Assembly: GCA_963675135.1 (NCBI GenBank)
Contig: OY776119.1
Span: forward strand, 12,191,156-12,255,155
Direction: 5' to 3'
DNA from: Galeopsis tetrahit
Taxonomy: Eukaryota > Streptophyta > Magnoliopsida > Lamiales > Lamiaceae
DNA length: 64,000 bases
In this document: positions 1 through 9,998 of the stretch, one piece after another
How the letters are laid out: the number at the start of each line of letters is the position of its first letter
How positions within the stretch are numbered: position 1 is the stretch's first letter
Program-made: the position numbers and the translations under genes
The notes under the pieces: generated by a model
Seen by the model: only the letters and a program-made list of their open reading frames with translations
Told to the model about the DNA's origin: nothing
Databases searched by the model: none

Positions 1-1282
1 GGGGGTTCTTCTCGCCCACCTGCTGCCGAGCAGAGGGCCACGCCAATTGGCGGAAGGAGGATCTCGCCGAGGAGATCTCCTCCGCCGAGGGGTGACTCGC
101 CTCCCCCCATACAGGTTGTATCCCCTCCTCCCCGAAGCACTCGGTCGCGAGAGACCGCAACGAGCTCGTCGGCCGGGGAGAGGGCTCCGGGAGATAACAC
201 ACTTCTCGGCTGGGAAGCCGCAAGGGTTGCCAAGTAAGTTTACTTACCAAAAAGACTAGAAAATTTTCAACTACCTTTTTTCTAATAAAAAAATTTTCTT
301 CTTCTCTAATAGAGTTGCCGACTATCCGATCGCCCAACCCTTCAACGAGAATCTTCTCGGCTTCTACCGGTCGCGGGACCCGGCCGATAGAGAGTCTCTG
401 AACCCGATCGCACTGAGGGCGGTGAAGCACCTGCCTCGATCGTTGACGACCACTCTGGTCGACGAGGTCAACAACCATAACGCCATGGAGAACGCGCGCC
501 TGGTTGGCATTGATTTGAGCCGAGCTTCTTACACCATAGAGAAGCTCGCCTGCCAGATCGCTGATGGTCGCAAGATCAGCGAGGACCGGGCTGCGAAACT
601 TGCCCAAATGGCAAAGGCCAAAACTGTTGTTGAAGGGCAGCTGCTCGCCTCTGAGGAGAAAGTGGTCGACCTCGAGGGGAAATTGGCCGATGTCGAGGCA
701 AAGTTGGCCGATTCTGAGGCCCAACTTGAGACGGTTCGAAAGAAGGATCAAGAAGATCGCCAAGAGATCGAACGTCTCCGTGCTCGCCTCAAAACTGCCG
801 AGGACGAGGTAAGAAATCTTGCAGACAAAGCTGCAGATGATGAGGAAGAGTTGGCCACTCTTCGGCAGCAGCTGCTCGATATGACGGATGAGCGGGATGA
901 TATTACTGATCTCGCTGGGAGTGTGGCCATTATAACTGTGGCACTCACTGCCCACGGGCTTATTCACAGACTTCTGGAAGCTCATCCTGAGGTGGACGTG
1001 ACTCCGCTCGGTGGACTTTTGGACGACCTTCTTATGAAGGAAAATCCTAAACCGGAATCGGAACTCCCTCTGCTCCCTCTAATGCAACTGGGCCTTCAGT
1101 TCCCTAGGCTTTTGGGTGTTCCGGTATTTTTCACGGATCCTCCGAAAGAACGCCCAGCTAAACAAAGCGAGCAGGATGCTGCCACTCAAAGGGAAGTTGC
1201 CGGCGAGCTCAATGCTGCTGCCGAAGAGGAAGTTGCCGGTGAGCACGATGCTGCTGGCGAGGGGAATACTACAGAGACTTAG
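1..1282 (+). CDS. Antisense spliced coiled-coil protein gene carried by the Tat-like element (3' part)
   Basis: This gene runs opposite to gag-pol, between pol and the missing 3' LTR. From base 1 to 233 frame 1 is open and Pro/Ser/Arg-rich. A 79-bp intron (234-312) has donor AA|GTAAGT and acceptor TTCTCTAATAG|AG. The frame then continues open from 313 to the stop at 1282, giving about 400 visible residues with the start beyond the edge. Phases agree (phase 2). After splicing comes a conserved-looking block (VADYPIAQPFNENLL), then a long heptad coiled coil (about 540-900, repeated LADxEA and LETV patterns), then an acidic Ala-rich tail (VAGE repeats). A Pro-rich linker followed by a coiled coil is the known layout of plant 'putative gypsy type transposon' proteins; the N-terminal domain that would prove this is outside. 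No function is known. Confidence 0.7.
234..312 (+). other. Intron of the antisense coiled-coil gene
   Basis: The donor GTAAGT is a perfect extended consensus. The acceptor is preceded by a pyrimidine-rich tract. The 79 bases are AT-rich while the flanks are GC-rich. Removing it joins two open frames without a stop. Confidence 0.7.
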
Positions 1283-2002
1283 TCTTTTTTTTCTCCTTTT
1301 TTTTTTTTTTGTTTAGAACTGCTCGGCCATTAAGGCCTTTTTTGTAATTCCAGCCTTTTAGGGCTTTTCAATGAATGGAACTTTTGCCTATATGCAGTTT
1401 GATTTCAATTTATGTTATGATAATTTTTGCGAGTACTTTTTAATAAATATTTCTTATTTTTCTTTCATTGGTTTGCGTTCGACGTTGTTATCTTGCGAGC
1501 ATCTTTAAAAAAGAGTGTTCGTCTTTCCTTTGCGAGCCTCTCAGAAAGAGTGCTCGTCTTTCCTTTGCGAGCCTCTAAGAAAGAGTGCTCGTCTTTCCTT
1601 TGCGAGACTCTAAGAAAGAGTGTTCGTCTTTCCTTTGCGAGACTCTAAGAAAGAGTGCTCGTCTTTCCTTTGCGAGACTCTAAGAAAGAGTGCTCGTCTT
1701 TCCTTTGCGAGCCTCTAAGAAAGAGTGCTCGTCTTTCCTTTGCGAGACTCTAAGAAAGAGTGCTCGTCTTTTAGAGTTAACCATTCGTCGGTTGAACTCT
1801 TTGTTTGATAGGTAGTGATCGTCTTCGCCACTACCTTGCGAGCATCTTTAAACAAGAGTGCTCGTCTTTTGTTTCCTAGATGGCTACGCAGAGCCTTGTC
1901 TAATATTTCAAATTTATCTAACACTTGATGGAAATTTAAAACTTTGCTTGTATTGAAATGATGATTAGATACAAACTATACAAATATGAAAGAATTAAAA
2001 AC
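1283..2002 (+). other. Spacer between antisense gene and pol, with tandem repeats
   Basis: A T-rich tract follows the antisense stop, with AATGAA near 1370 as a possible weak polyadenylation signal for the antisense transcript. The 35-bp repeat block occupies about 1496-1790 and a diverged extra copy lies near 1838-1870. No other gene was seen. Confidence 0.6.
1496..1790 (+). repeat. 35-bp tandem repeat, about 8 copies
   Basis: The anchor GAGTG recurs at 1513, 1548, 1583, 1618, 1653, 1688, 1723 and 1758, exactly 35 bp apart. Units differ by a few substitutions (TGTTCG/TGCTCG, GCCTC/GACTC). Each contains GCTCG and CGAGC as short inverted arms. Tandem repeats between pol and the 3' LTR are usual for Tat-type elements. 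Confidence 0.95.
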
Positions 2003-5000
2003 TTACTGGTAATACTTCTTCAGTTTGACCGCGTTCCATGGGTACTTGCTCGGCTTGCCCTCCAGATCTTCTAGCTCGTACGATCCGTTCAAGAGTGTAC
2101 GCGTTATTCGGTACGGACCCTCCCAAGTCGGGCCAAGTATGCCGATGGACTGCTCCGTCGCCCTCCGAAGTACGAGTTGGCCGATAGTGAACTGGCGAGC
2201 ACGTACTTTGGTGTTGTAGTAGCGTTCTGACCTTTGCTTGTAGACCACATTCTTCTCGTCCGCTGTTAGCCTTCGCTCTTCTAGGAAGTCCAAATCGGAG
2301 AGCTGTGTATCGTTATTCAACTGCTCGTCATAATTTGCTACTCGAAAAGTTGGGACTTGCCCCTCTGCTGGTATGACAGCTTCGGTTCCGAACGCGAGCG
2401 CGAACGGAGTTTCACCAGTAGAATTCCTCGTGGTCGTCCGATATGCCCACAGAACCATGTGCAGCTCGTCCGCCCATTTGCCCTTCAATCCATCCAGCTT
2501 AGCTTTCAAGGTGTGCTTGATGATTTTGTTGATCGCCTCTACTTGACCATTTGATTGTGGATGATAGGGTGTTGAAAAAAATTTCTTGATGTTCCACTCT
2601 GAGCAGAAATTTAGCATGTCTTGACTTGTGAATTGACATCCGTTGTCGGTCACTATTGCTCGTGGTAGGCCGAACCTGCAAATTATGTTCTTCCAAATGA
2701 AGCTTGTCATTTGGCCCGTTGTGATGGTCTTCAACGCCTTTGCCTCTGTCCATTTGGTGAAGTAATCGACTGCTACGACTACGAAAGTTACTCCCCCAGC
2801 AGCTGGTGGGAAAGGTCTGATGATGTCGATCCCCCACTTCGCGAAAGGCCACGAACTATACACCGAGATGAGCTCGTCTGGTGGTGAGTGAATGGCGGGA
2901 GCGAAGGCTTGACATCTCTTGCACGTCTGCGCGTAATGGATTGCATCTTTCTTCAGTGTTAGCCAAAAATAGCCTTGCCTTATGATTTTTAAAGCGAGCG
3001 CTTGCCCCCCTGTATGATTTCCACATGCTCCGTCGTGGATCTCATGCATGACGATCTTCGCTTCGTCTTCTCCGAGGCATTTCAATAAAGGCATTGAAAA
3101 ACCCCGTTTGTACAGCTGGTCGCCCACAATTGTGTACCTTGCGGACCTGAGTTGCAATCTGGTTGCTTTCACTTTGTCTGCCGGGAGCTCGCCGGTCTTG
3201 ATGTACTTGGTGATCGGCGTCCTCCAGTCCTCGTCGCTGGTCGCTTCAACCTGCAAAATTTGACCTCTGTTCACCGATGGGGAAGAAATTTTGGTGATGG
3301 TTGCTTCTGAAAATATTGCCTCCCCCTCTGAAGTGGCCAGCCGAGCTAACGCATCTGCTTGCGTATTTTCCTCCCTAGGGATTTGCTCGATGTGGAATTG
3401 ATCAAATTGCTCGAGTAATCCTTTCACTAGGTCTTGATACTTTATCATTTGATCGTCGCGAGCCTCGTAGTCGCCCGTGATTTGACATACAACCAGCTGA
3501 GAGTCAGAAAAAATTTTCAGTTTTCTGGCGCCCACGGCCATAGCCATCTTGATTCCTGCAACCAGAGCCTCGTACTCTGCTTCGTTGTTGGTCGCCCGGT
3601 ACTCGATCTCAATCGCTGAAGCAAACGTCTGTCCGGTTGGGCTGGTGAGGACAACTCCTGCCCCTGCTTTGGTGCTCGTCGACGAGCCATCGACGAACAG
3701 TGTCCAAGGAAGTTCGATTCCCTCGGCCAATTTCTCTGGGAAAGTGAGCTCTACAATGAATTCTGCTAGCACTTGTCCCTTGATTGCCGTTCTGGGTGCG
3801 TAGGTGAGACCAAACTGCCCAATCTCCACCGACCATTTCAGAAGTCTTCCCGTGGTATCCGGACGATGCAGTGCTCGTCGGAGAGGAAAAGTGGTGAGGA
3901 CGACCACCTCGTGGTCGAACAGATATTGCCTTAATTTTCTGACGCTCATAACTAGTGCGTACGCCAATTTTTCCATTGGAGTGTATCTCAAATCCGCATC
4001 TCTCAGTGTTTGACTTACGTAGTAGATAGGCAGATGTGTGCTCCCCTGAGCTCGGACGAGCACTGAACTGATCGCACAGTCAGTGGCCGCCAAGTATAGA
4101 TATAAAATTTCGCCGGGGACTGGCTTAGATAGGACTTTCGGATCCGATAGATATTCCTTTAATTTTTCGAAAGCTTTCTCACACTCATCGGTCCACTCGA
4201 ACTTTCCTTTTTTCAGAGCGTCGAAAAAAGGTTTGCAACGATCGCCCGTTCGTGCAATGAATCTATTCAGCGATGCAAGGCATCCTGTCAACCTCTGAAC
4301 TTCTTTCACGTTTCTTGGGCTTTGCATATTGATGACTGCTTGAATTTTACTCTGATTCGCCTCGATGCCCCGCTGGCTAACCAAGTGCCCCAGAAATTTT
4401 CCTGAGCTAACTCCAAAACTGCATTTCTTTGGATTTAACTTCATGTTGTACTCTTTTAGGATATCGAATGTCATGGCAAGGTGGTGTAGGTGGTCTTCTT
4501 TCCGTAAGCTTTTGACAACGATGTCGTCGATATAGACCTCCACCATCTCGCCGATGTGTTTCTCAAACATCTTGTTTACCAGTCTTTGGTACGTTGCCCC
4601 CGCGTTTTTCAAACCGAAAGGCATTCTCTTCCAGCTATACATATCAAGCGCAGTCATGAAGGCCGTATGTCGCTGGTCGTCGGGATGCATTGCAATCTGA
4701 TGGTACCCTGTGAAGGCATCCATGAAAGTTAACATCTCGTGCTCCGCTGTGTTATCTACTAGGTGATCAATGTGGGGCATCGGAAAATGATCTTTCGGAC
4801 AGGCGTCGTTTAAATCTGTGAAGTCTATGCACAATCTCCACGACCCGGTCGTTTTCTTGACGAGCACTGGATTTGCCAACCACTCAGGATCAGTTCCAGT
4901 TTTCTCTATTAATTTATTGTCGATCAATTTCTTGATTTCGACTGCCAAAGCCGCACTTTTATCAGGCCCAAATTTTCTTCGTTTTTTGGTGATGGGTCTC

Positions 5001-5338
5001 TTTGTTGGATCAATATTCAGTCTGTGGCAGACATTATTCGTGGGAATGCCCACCATATCTTCGTGCGACCAGGCGAATGCACCGATGTTTTCTTTCAAAA
5101 ATGCGACCATGTCCGATCGCAAATGTTCTGGTAAATTCAAACCTATGAATACTTCGAGTTCGGGACGAGCTTCATTTAAATGGATGGTTTCAAGGTCCTC
5201 CGCTGAAGTCGCCCGTTCTTTAGGCTCCTTCCAACGAGGGTCCTCAATTCCGAATTCTGGCTCAAAGCCTAACCTAGGCTCCAGATCTGGAAAGTTTTCT
5301 GGAGACTGGTCGTCGGGGAACTGGTCGCCCGAACTTGT
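2003..5338 (-). pseudogene. pol: reverse transcriptase, dual RNase H, integrase
   Basis: Counting from a TTG at 5140, 1045 residues are open to the TAA at 2003. The upstream stretch to 5338 is open and continues the fold. RT: FTDLNDACPKDHFPMP near 107, then the catalytic YIDD at 203-206. A first RNase H-like region (about 340-430) looks degenerate. A second one begins FVDGSSTS at 482 with SDSQLVV near 545 and ADALAR near 595, the archaeal-like second RNase H of Tat elements. Integrase: an H-H-C-C zinc domain (about 699-743) and DDE residues in IDIIRPF (771), TDNGCQF (831) and the PYHPQSNGQVEAI block (E near 868). This segment itself is intact. It is out of reach of normal translation because of the upstream TAG, unless readthrough occurs. 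Confidence 0.92.
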
Positions 5339-7342
5339 CTACTCGTCGACTTCCATTGGGGTGTGGTCGTCCACTTCCATGGAGGCGTGTTCGTTCGCCT
5401 CCACTTGGTGGTCGTCGGAACTACGACTGCACTCCCCAACTTCAATCTTTCGGTACTTGCTAGGAAGACCCTCCAAGTAGTTCATTTTTTTTGTTTGTGT
5501 CTGACACTCAATATACTTTCCAACCATAGCATTTTCCTTAGAATGACGTTTTGCGAAACGGACGAGACACTCCCTCGCCCGCGTCTGATCGCCCTTGACG
5601 GTTATAACTCCCGCCGGGGTTGGAAATTTTACACAGTAATAAAAAGTAGAAATGGCCGCCTTAAACTCGTTGAAGAAAGGTCGGCCTAGGAACGCATTGT
5701 AGGACGATGGCATGTCGATGATCAAGAAGTCGAGCTGCCTAGCATGGTGCATTTCAGGCTCTTTTGACGATGCCAACTCCAGAGACAGTCTGATTTTCCC
5801 AATGGGAAGGTTGCGTGTGTCCCCGAACCCTACGATTATATCATCGCAAGGCTCGATGTATTCTGCATATCCACCGAGAGCATCCAAAGTATGCTTGAAA
5901 AGGATGTTGGTGTATGACCCAGTGTCGACCATCATTCGATGGACGATGGTTCCCATTATCTTTCCCGTGATGACCAAAGCATCATTGTTTGGCTGCACCA
6001 CGCCGTTCAGGTCGTCGTCCGAGAAAAGGATTTGATGAGAATGAGGCTTCTCGGCAGTTGGAGCGACGCACACCTGGTGCACGTTGTTGAGTGCTCGCTG
6101 TTCACCCTGAGCCCGACGAACAGACAGAGCGACTCCGGACTGAGTCCCCCCCAAAGGGCCTTCTATTACATTGCAGTCTCCGCCCACGTTGTCGATGTCG
6201 CCACCAGGATTTTTTGGCATGGGAGGAGTTAGCTTGGGACGACTCAGTTGTTGGCGTAGGTCGTCGCTGTCGTCGCGACGCTTCTTGCCCCGGTTGTCTC
6301 CGTTTCCACCTCCGGACTTGATGAATTGGGTGAGCTTGCCCTCATTGTAAAGTTTGAAAAGATTTCTCACCAAGTCTCGGCATCCATTGGTGTGGTGGCC
6401 GACAGAGTTGTGGTAGTTGCAGAACTTACTACCATCGAGATTTGCATCGCTCGTATGCATGGGCTTTGCTTGGGGGAGCAGATTCTTTCCCCTGATTGCG
6501 TCGTAGATGCCCCTAGGATCCACGGTGAGGGCTTCCCTGAACTGGATGATCTCAGGAGACTCCTCGAAAGGCCTGAAGTTCGCTGGGCGAGCACTGCCAA
6601 CTTGAGTGGTCGCCTTCTTGGGCTGGGAAGATTCCCCAGTGTTGGTGTTTTTCTTGGGCCAGACCCTCTTGGACGTGTCAGGCTGCTCGTTAGCCTTGGC
6701 AGCGTCCATGATTTCCTCCATTTGGATGAAGTTCCCAGCCCTCGTGCGGAAATCCGCATAAGAAACTGGGAAAGTAAGATGGATAGATTCCCAAAGCTTG
6801 GTACCTATCCTCAGACCGGAAACAGCCGAGATCAGCTTCGTCTCATCGTTTACGGCCTCTCCATCGATCACCAGCCTATCAAAGCGCTCGATGAAATCCT
6901 TTCCTGACTCATTCAGTGATTGGCGAACGTTTTCCAAACGTTGCTTTGATGCTGGGCGAGCAGCAATGGACCCGTAGTAGGTCAGAAAGTATTGTCCCAG
7001 CTCATGGAATGAGGTGATAGATCCGGCACTCAAAGTTGTGTACCAACGATGGGCCCGGTCTCCCAAGGTTAGGGAGAAGTTTCTGCATTGTGTGGCGTCC
7101 GTTGCCCCGATTGAGGCCATATAGTTGGAGTACTTGGACAAGTGTACTCTGGGGTCGGACATCCCATCATATGCCGCCATGGAGGGCATTTGGATCTTCC
7201 TTTGAATGGGGGCGGTTAGGATTGCAACACTTAGTGGAGGTGCGGGCAGACTGATTGGCGGAGTGGTCCCTTACTTCGAGGCGACCACCTCTGCTCGCAG
7301 AGCATCCATCTCTAATTTCATCAGCTTTTGTGTTTCGAGGAA
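5339..7342 (-). pseudogene. gag C-terminal part and retropepsin, interrupted
   Basis: From the ATG at 7189 this frame encodes 616 residues. First comes the gag capsid-like domain (KYSNYMASIGA, AHRWYTTL, YFLTYYGS). Next is a zinc knuckle of the CX2HX4HX4C type (starting FCNYHNSVGHH), as in Tat gag where the second Cys is often His. Then the retropepsin core VDTGSYTNILF with the catalytic DTG and a FLGRPFFNEF flap-side motif. The frame ends at TAG (5339-5341). Reading continues open and homologous into pol, so this TAG also interrupts one polyprotein. Confidence 0.85.
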
Positions 7343-8017
7343 TTAGGCGATTTGCCCCTCCTCGGCAGTTTGTGCTCGGGGGACGACGTTCTCGTCACGT
7401 CGACTCCCATGGGATATGGCCGGGCGATCATTATGACGTGATCGCCTGGGAGAGTGCCTGTCAGAGTGGTGGCCGCGGTAACTCTTCGCCGGAGCTCGCG
7501 AACCCTTCCCCGGTCCCACTCGATCTAGAGCTGAGACTCTGTCGCCCTGATCTCTCCTATCAGCGCGATGGTGGTGGTCGGCCTTTTCTGGTCGGCCGTC
7601 CACATTGAAAGGCACTCGGCGAGGAGCCCTTCCATCATTGTCGTCCATCCGGTTGAAAACCGAATTTCTTTGTCGCGAGTCTCCCGTGTGGCTATTGTGG
7701 GAGTGTTCGTCGACTTTGTTTTTACCTTTATCTCGGGGGCGAGCAGAGTGTGAGTGATAGGAGCGGTCATCCTCATGCCCCCTGTTTTTGCGAGCTTCGA
7801 CGAAAGCCTGATCTTTGGCCTTCTCAAGCTCTTCCTTCTCGTTCTGCCTCCTCTTCTCCAGGAGGTAGTCCGAAAGGTCTTTCAAGTGCTGGGGATCATT
7901 CAGAATATCCCCCATGTTCAAGTTGGCAAAAGGGTTTGCCATCGGAACCACCGGCGGCGGAGGGTGCTCGTTCCCTCCGTGCGGTGGGATTCCGTTAAGA
8001 TTCGTATTTTGAGACAT
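7343..8017 (-). pseudogene. gag, N-terminal part, ending at a premature TAA
   Basis: Starts at a true ATG (8017). The 224 residues are rich in H, D, R and G, with a Pro-rich N-terminus (PPPPVVP), typical of the disordered N-terminal region of Tat gag. It stops at TAA (7343-7345). The same frame stays coding-like after the stop (a helical segment, then a Pro-rich segment), so the stop looks like a mutation rather than the natural end. A second in-frame TAA lies at 7271-7273. Confidence 0.75.
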
Positions 8018-8337
8018 CGTTTAAAGAGTGTCTCTTCTTAGATTACAAGGTAATGATCTAAAAAACTAAAGATTAAAGTTCTTACGCAGAAGAACGTGCT
8101 ATTACAACTACTAGTTTTAGCAAAGTAACAACAAAAGAAGCTTGAAAACACAAATACAAGGAGATCAAACTCCAAAATATACTACGAAAACTGAAAATGT
8201 TCAAGAACACGAAGAACACTAAAGATCGTAGAAGATGCTTTAAACGGTATATATACCGATTAAAACTTGAAATAAAGAGTTTGCTAAACCGATCGCTCGA
8301 TGATCGGACGAAACTTTGATGATAAACACGTAAAAGG
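8018..8337 (-). other. Untranslated leader of the Tat-like element
   Basis: AT-rich stretch between the primer site and the gag ATG at 8017. No conserved coding content was seen. It probably carries the packaging and leader sequences of the element, by position only. Confidence 0.5.
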
Positions 8338-8356
8338 TCCCCTCCTTCTAGCGCCA
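8338..8356 (-). other. Primer-binding site of the Tat-like element
   Basis: On the minus strand TGGCGCTAGAAGGAGGGG begins two bases inside the LTR end. A TGG start pairs with a tRNA CCA tail, which is the expected arrangement. The tRNA species was not determined. Confidence 0.7.
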
Positions 8357-8358
8357 AA

Positions 8359-9087
8359 TGTTGTATGCACTTTAATCGGGTTGACTCGGATGTGGACTGT
8401 GTTTAGTACGATACAAACATATATGATTTAAACGGGGGTTATTACGCGTTTTAGGGAGTATTTATGATGATCTTAATGAAGAACAAAGCAAGAAAGATCA
8501 AGAACAATGATATAGCTTCTTGGAAAAGCTAAAAGCTTGAGAGCTTTGGGAGTGTTTATTGCTTGGGTTGGGAGTGATTTGTAGGAATGATCAAACTTGT
8601 GTTACAAATGAGCCCATATGGGCATTATATACTGTTTTTTAGGGGCTGCCCGCCCTTTACACGTGGAGCCTCCAGATTGGACCTTCATTCTGCCCGAAAA
8701 GGTGATTTGATGGCGCATTTAATGCTAAACCGCCTTAGGTGCTCGTCCTCGCCTAGATGCCGAGGAGCTGGGCCGTGGTGGTCGCCGGAGGACCTTCGAG
8801 GAGTGTGGTCGCCACGCTCCATGCTGTCTCCCAAGACTTCAATACTTAAACTTCTCTCACTAAGAATAGGCACGTGCTCGCCACACATTTGGGCGAGCAG
8901 CTAACTAAGACACGTGCTCGCCAACATCTTTGGACGAGCACTTAAATATATTAAATACATTAAATCTATTACATTTTCTTGGTCTTGTTGACTAGTCGTC
9001 GCAAGACTTTGTTGACGGGTCCTCGCCACGTAAGATGGTGGCTAGGATTGACTTGTCAAAGATTGACCTCTTTGACTAGGTATAACA
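8359..9087 (-). repeat. 5' LTR of the Tat-like element
   Basis: The plus strand starts TGTTGTA at 8359 and ends TATAACA at 9087, an imperfect terminal inverted repeat with canonical TG...CA ends. The inner boundary sits two bases from the primer-binding site, as expected. About 729 bp. Inside, a TATATAATG-like motif (about 8622-8632, minus strand) could be a TATA box. Two CACGTG G-box cores (about 8871-8920) lie beside short GCTCGCC/GGCGAGC inverted motifs. The outer end could be two bases further out because ACACA follows. The partner LTR is outside the window, so identity and age cannot be estimated. Confidence 0.8.
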
Positions 9088-9126
9088 CATGTTACTTATG
9101 GTTCCACCAAATAAATTAATCATTCA

Positions 9127-9998
9127 GGCCATGTTTTATAGTTTAGATAGTTAGATTAAATTTAGATTAACTCTATCACATTTTTATATATTGTTTGATA
9201 ACTTAGATTAAGAGTATGTTGCGTCTGAAAATAACGAGTAGGGATATCGAATCCCCAGCCTGGATTACAACGGTTGTGGGTATGGTTCGTCACTTTCACG
9301 CAAGCTTATGCGCGAATGATCTTCCTTCAAGCCCTTTAAAGACCTGCAAAAATACGCCGGAGGGGATTCTAGCGTGGAATCTCTGACGCTCAAGTCAGAA
9401 TCTTTCTCAAGGGAATCAAAGAGGAATTTCCCTGTAATTCAAGGGAAATTCTCGCAAATATTGTGCAACTTTCTGTATCTTCAGTGTATATTTCGTGTAT
9501 TTCTTATCGAAAATGTCAATAATATGTATTCAATGTAAAAAACGTAGTCAATGAAGTAAACAAACCTGCTTTTATACCTTTCCTCATTTCGTGGGAGAGA
9601 GGGAGACTCCCTTTCCCCTTAATTCTCAACTACCCTTAAGACTCGGACTCCTCCCACTCATTTCCTTGACTTCTTCTCGGGCTTCATCTCTCAAGAACGG
9701 ACCCCAGACCCTTCCCTCATGGGCGGGCAGTACTTGGCCCAAGAATAATCAAGCCGCAGATGTGGGCCACAGGCCCACTTATGCCTGTTTCCCTCTTTGG
9801 GCTTGGTGGTGTATTAATCCCCTTTACCGAACTCTTATCCATAATTAGACGGATTTAATTCATCTTATATCCACGTGTCGTCGTCTCCAAAGACGGCATA
9901 TTTTGTTCGCATCAGAGTAGATTATATTTTAAAATGTAGTATAAAATTTAGTTATCATCCTAATCTTAGTTTATTCATCTTTGCTATCAAACATGCAT
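9127..9998. mobile_element. Degenerate MITE-like element interrupted by a solo LTR
   Basis: Outer sequences CCATGTTTTATAG (left) and CTATCAAACATGC (right) are imperfect inverted repeats around about 180 bp of AT-rich sequence once the solo LTR is removed. No clear target duplication was found. The family is uncertain. Confidence 0.4.
9217..9914. repeat. Solo LTR with 5-bp target duplication GAGTA
   Basis: The 698-bp unit starts TGTTGCG and ends CGCATCA. It is flanked on both sides by GAGTA (9212-9216 and 9915-9919), the 5-bp duplication typical of LTR retrotransposon integration. No internal genes remain, so it is best read as a solo LTR left by unequal recombination. The parent family is not identified. 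Orientation was not determined. Confidence 0.8.

Larger units (their letters stand above)
1..9087 (-). mobile_element. Ty3/gypsy LTR retrotransposon, Tat-like lineage, truncated by window edge
   Basis: Reading on the minus strand the order is 5' LTR (9087-8359), primer site, gag, protease, reverse transcriptase, RNase H, integrase, a 35-bp tandem repeat block, then a gene on the opposite strand. The 3' LTR lies beyond the left edge. RT before integrase defines Ty3/gypsy. Two RNase H-like regions, the second starting with a DGSS motif, plus an extra antisense gene downstream of pol, are known for the Tat clade (Grande, Retand, Ogre relatives). All gag-pol pieces share one frame but three stop codons interrupt it, so this copy is probably not autonomous. 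Clade assignment is inference; a phylogeny of the RT segment would settle it. Confidence 0.93.

Noticed and set aside
1427..1648. Open frame across the 35-bp repeats
   Set aside because: A by-product of low-complexity repeats. No domain and poor coding features.
1496..1790. CRISPR-like array
   Set aside because: The 35-bp units are contiguous without unique spacers and the genome is eukaryotic. It is a simple tandem repeat.
9591..9848. 85-codon open frame
   Set aside because: Lies entirely within the solo LTR and has no recognisable domain.
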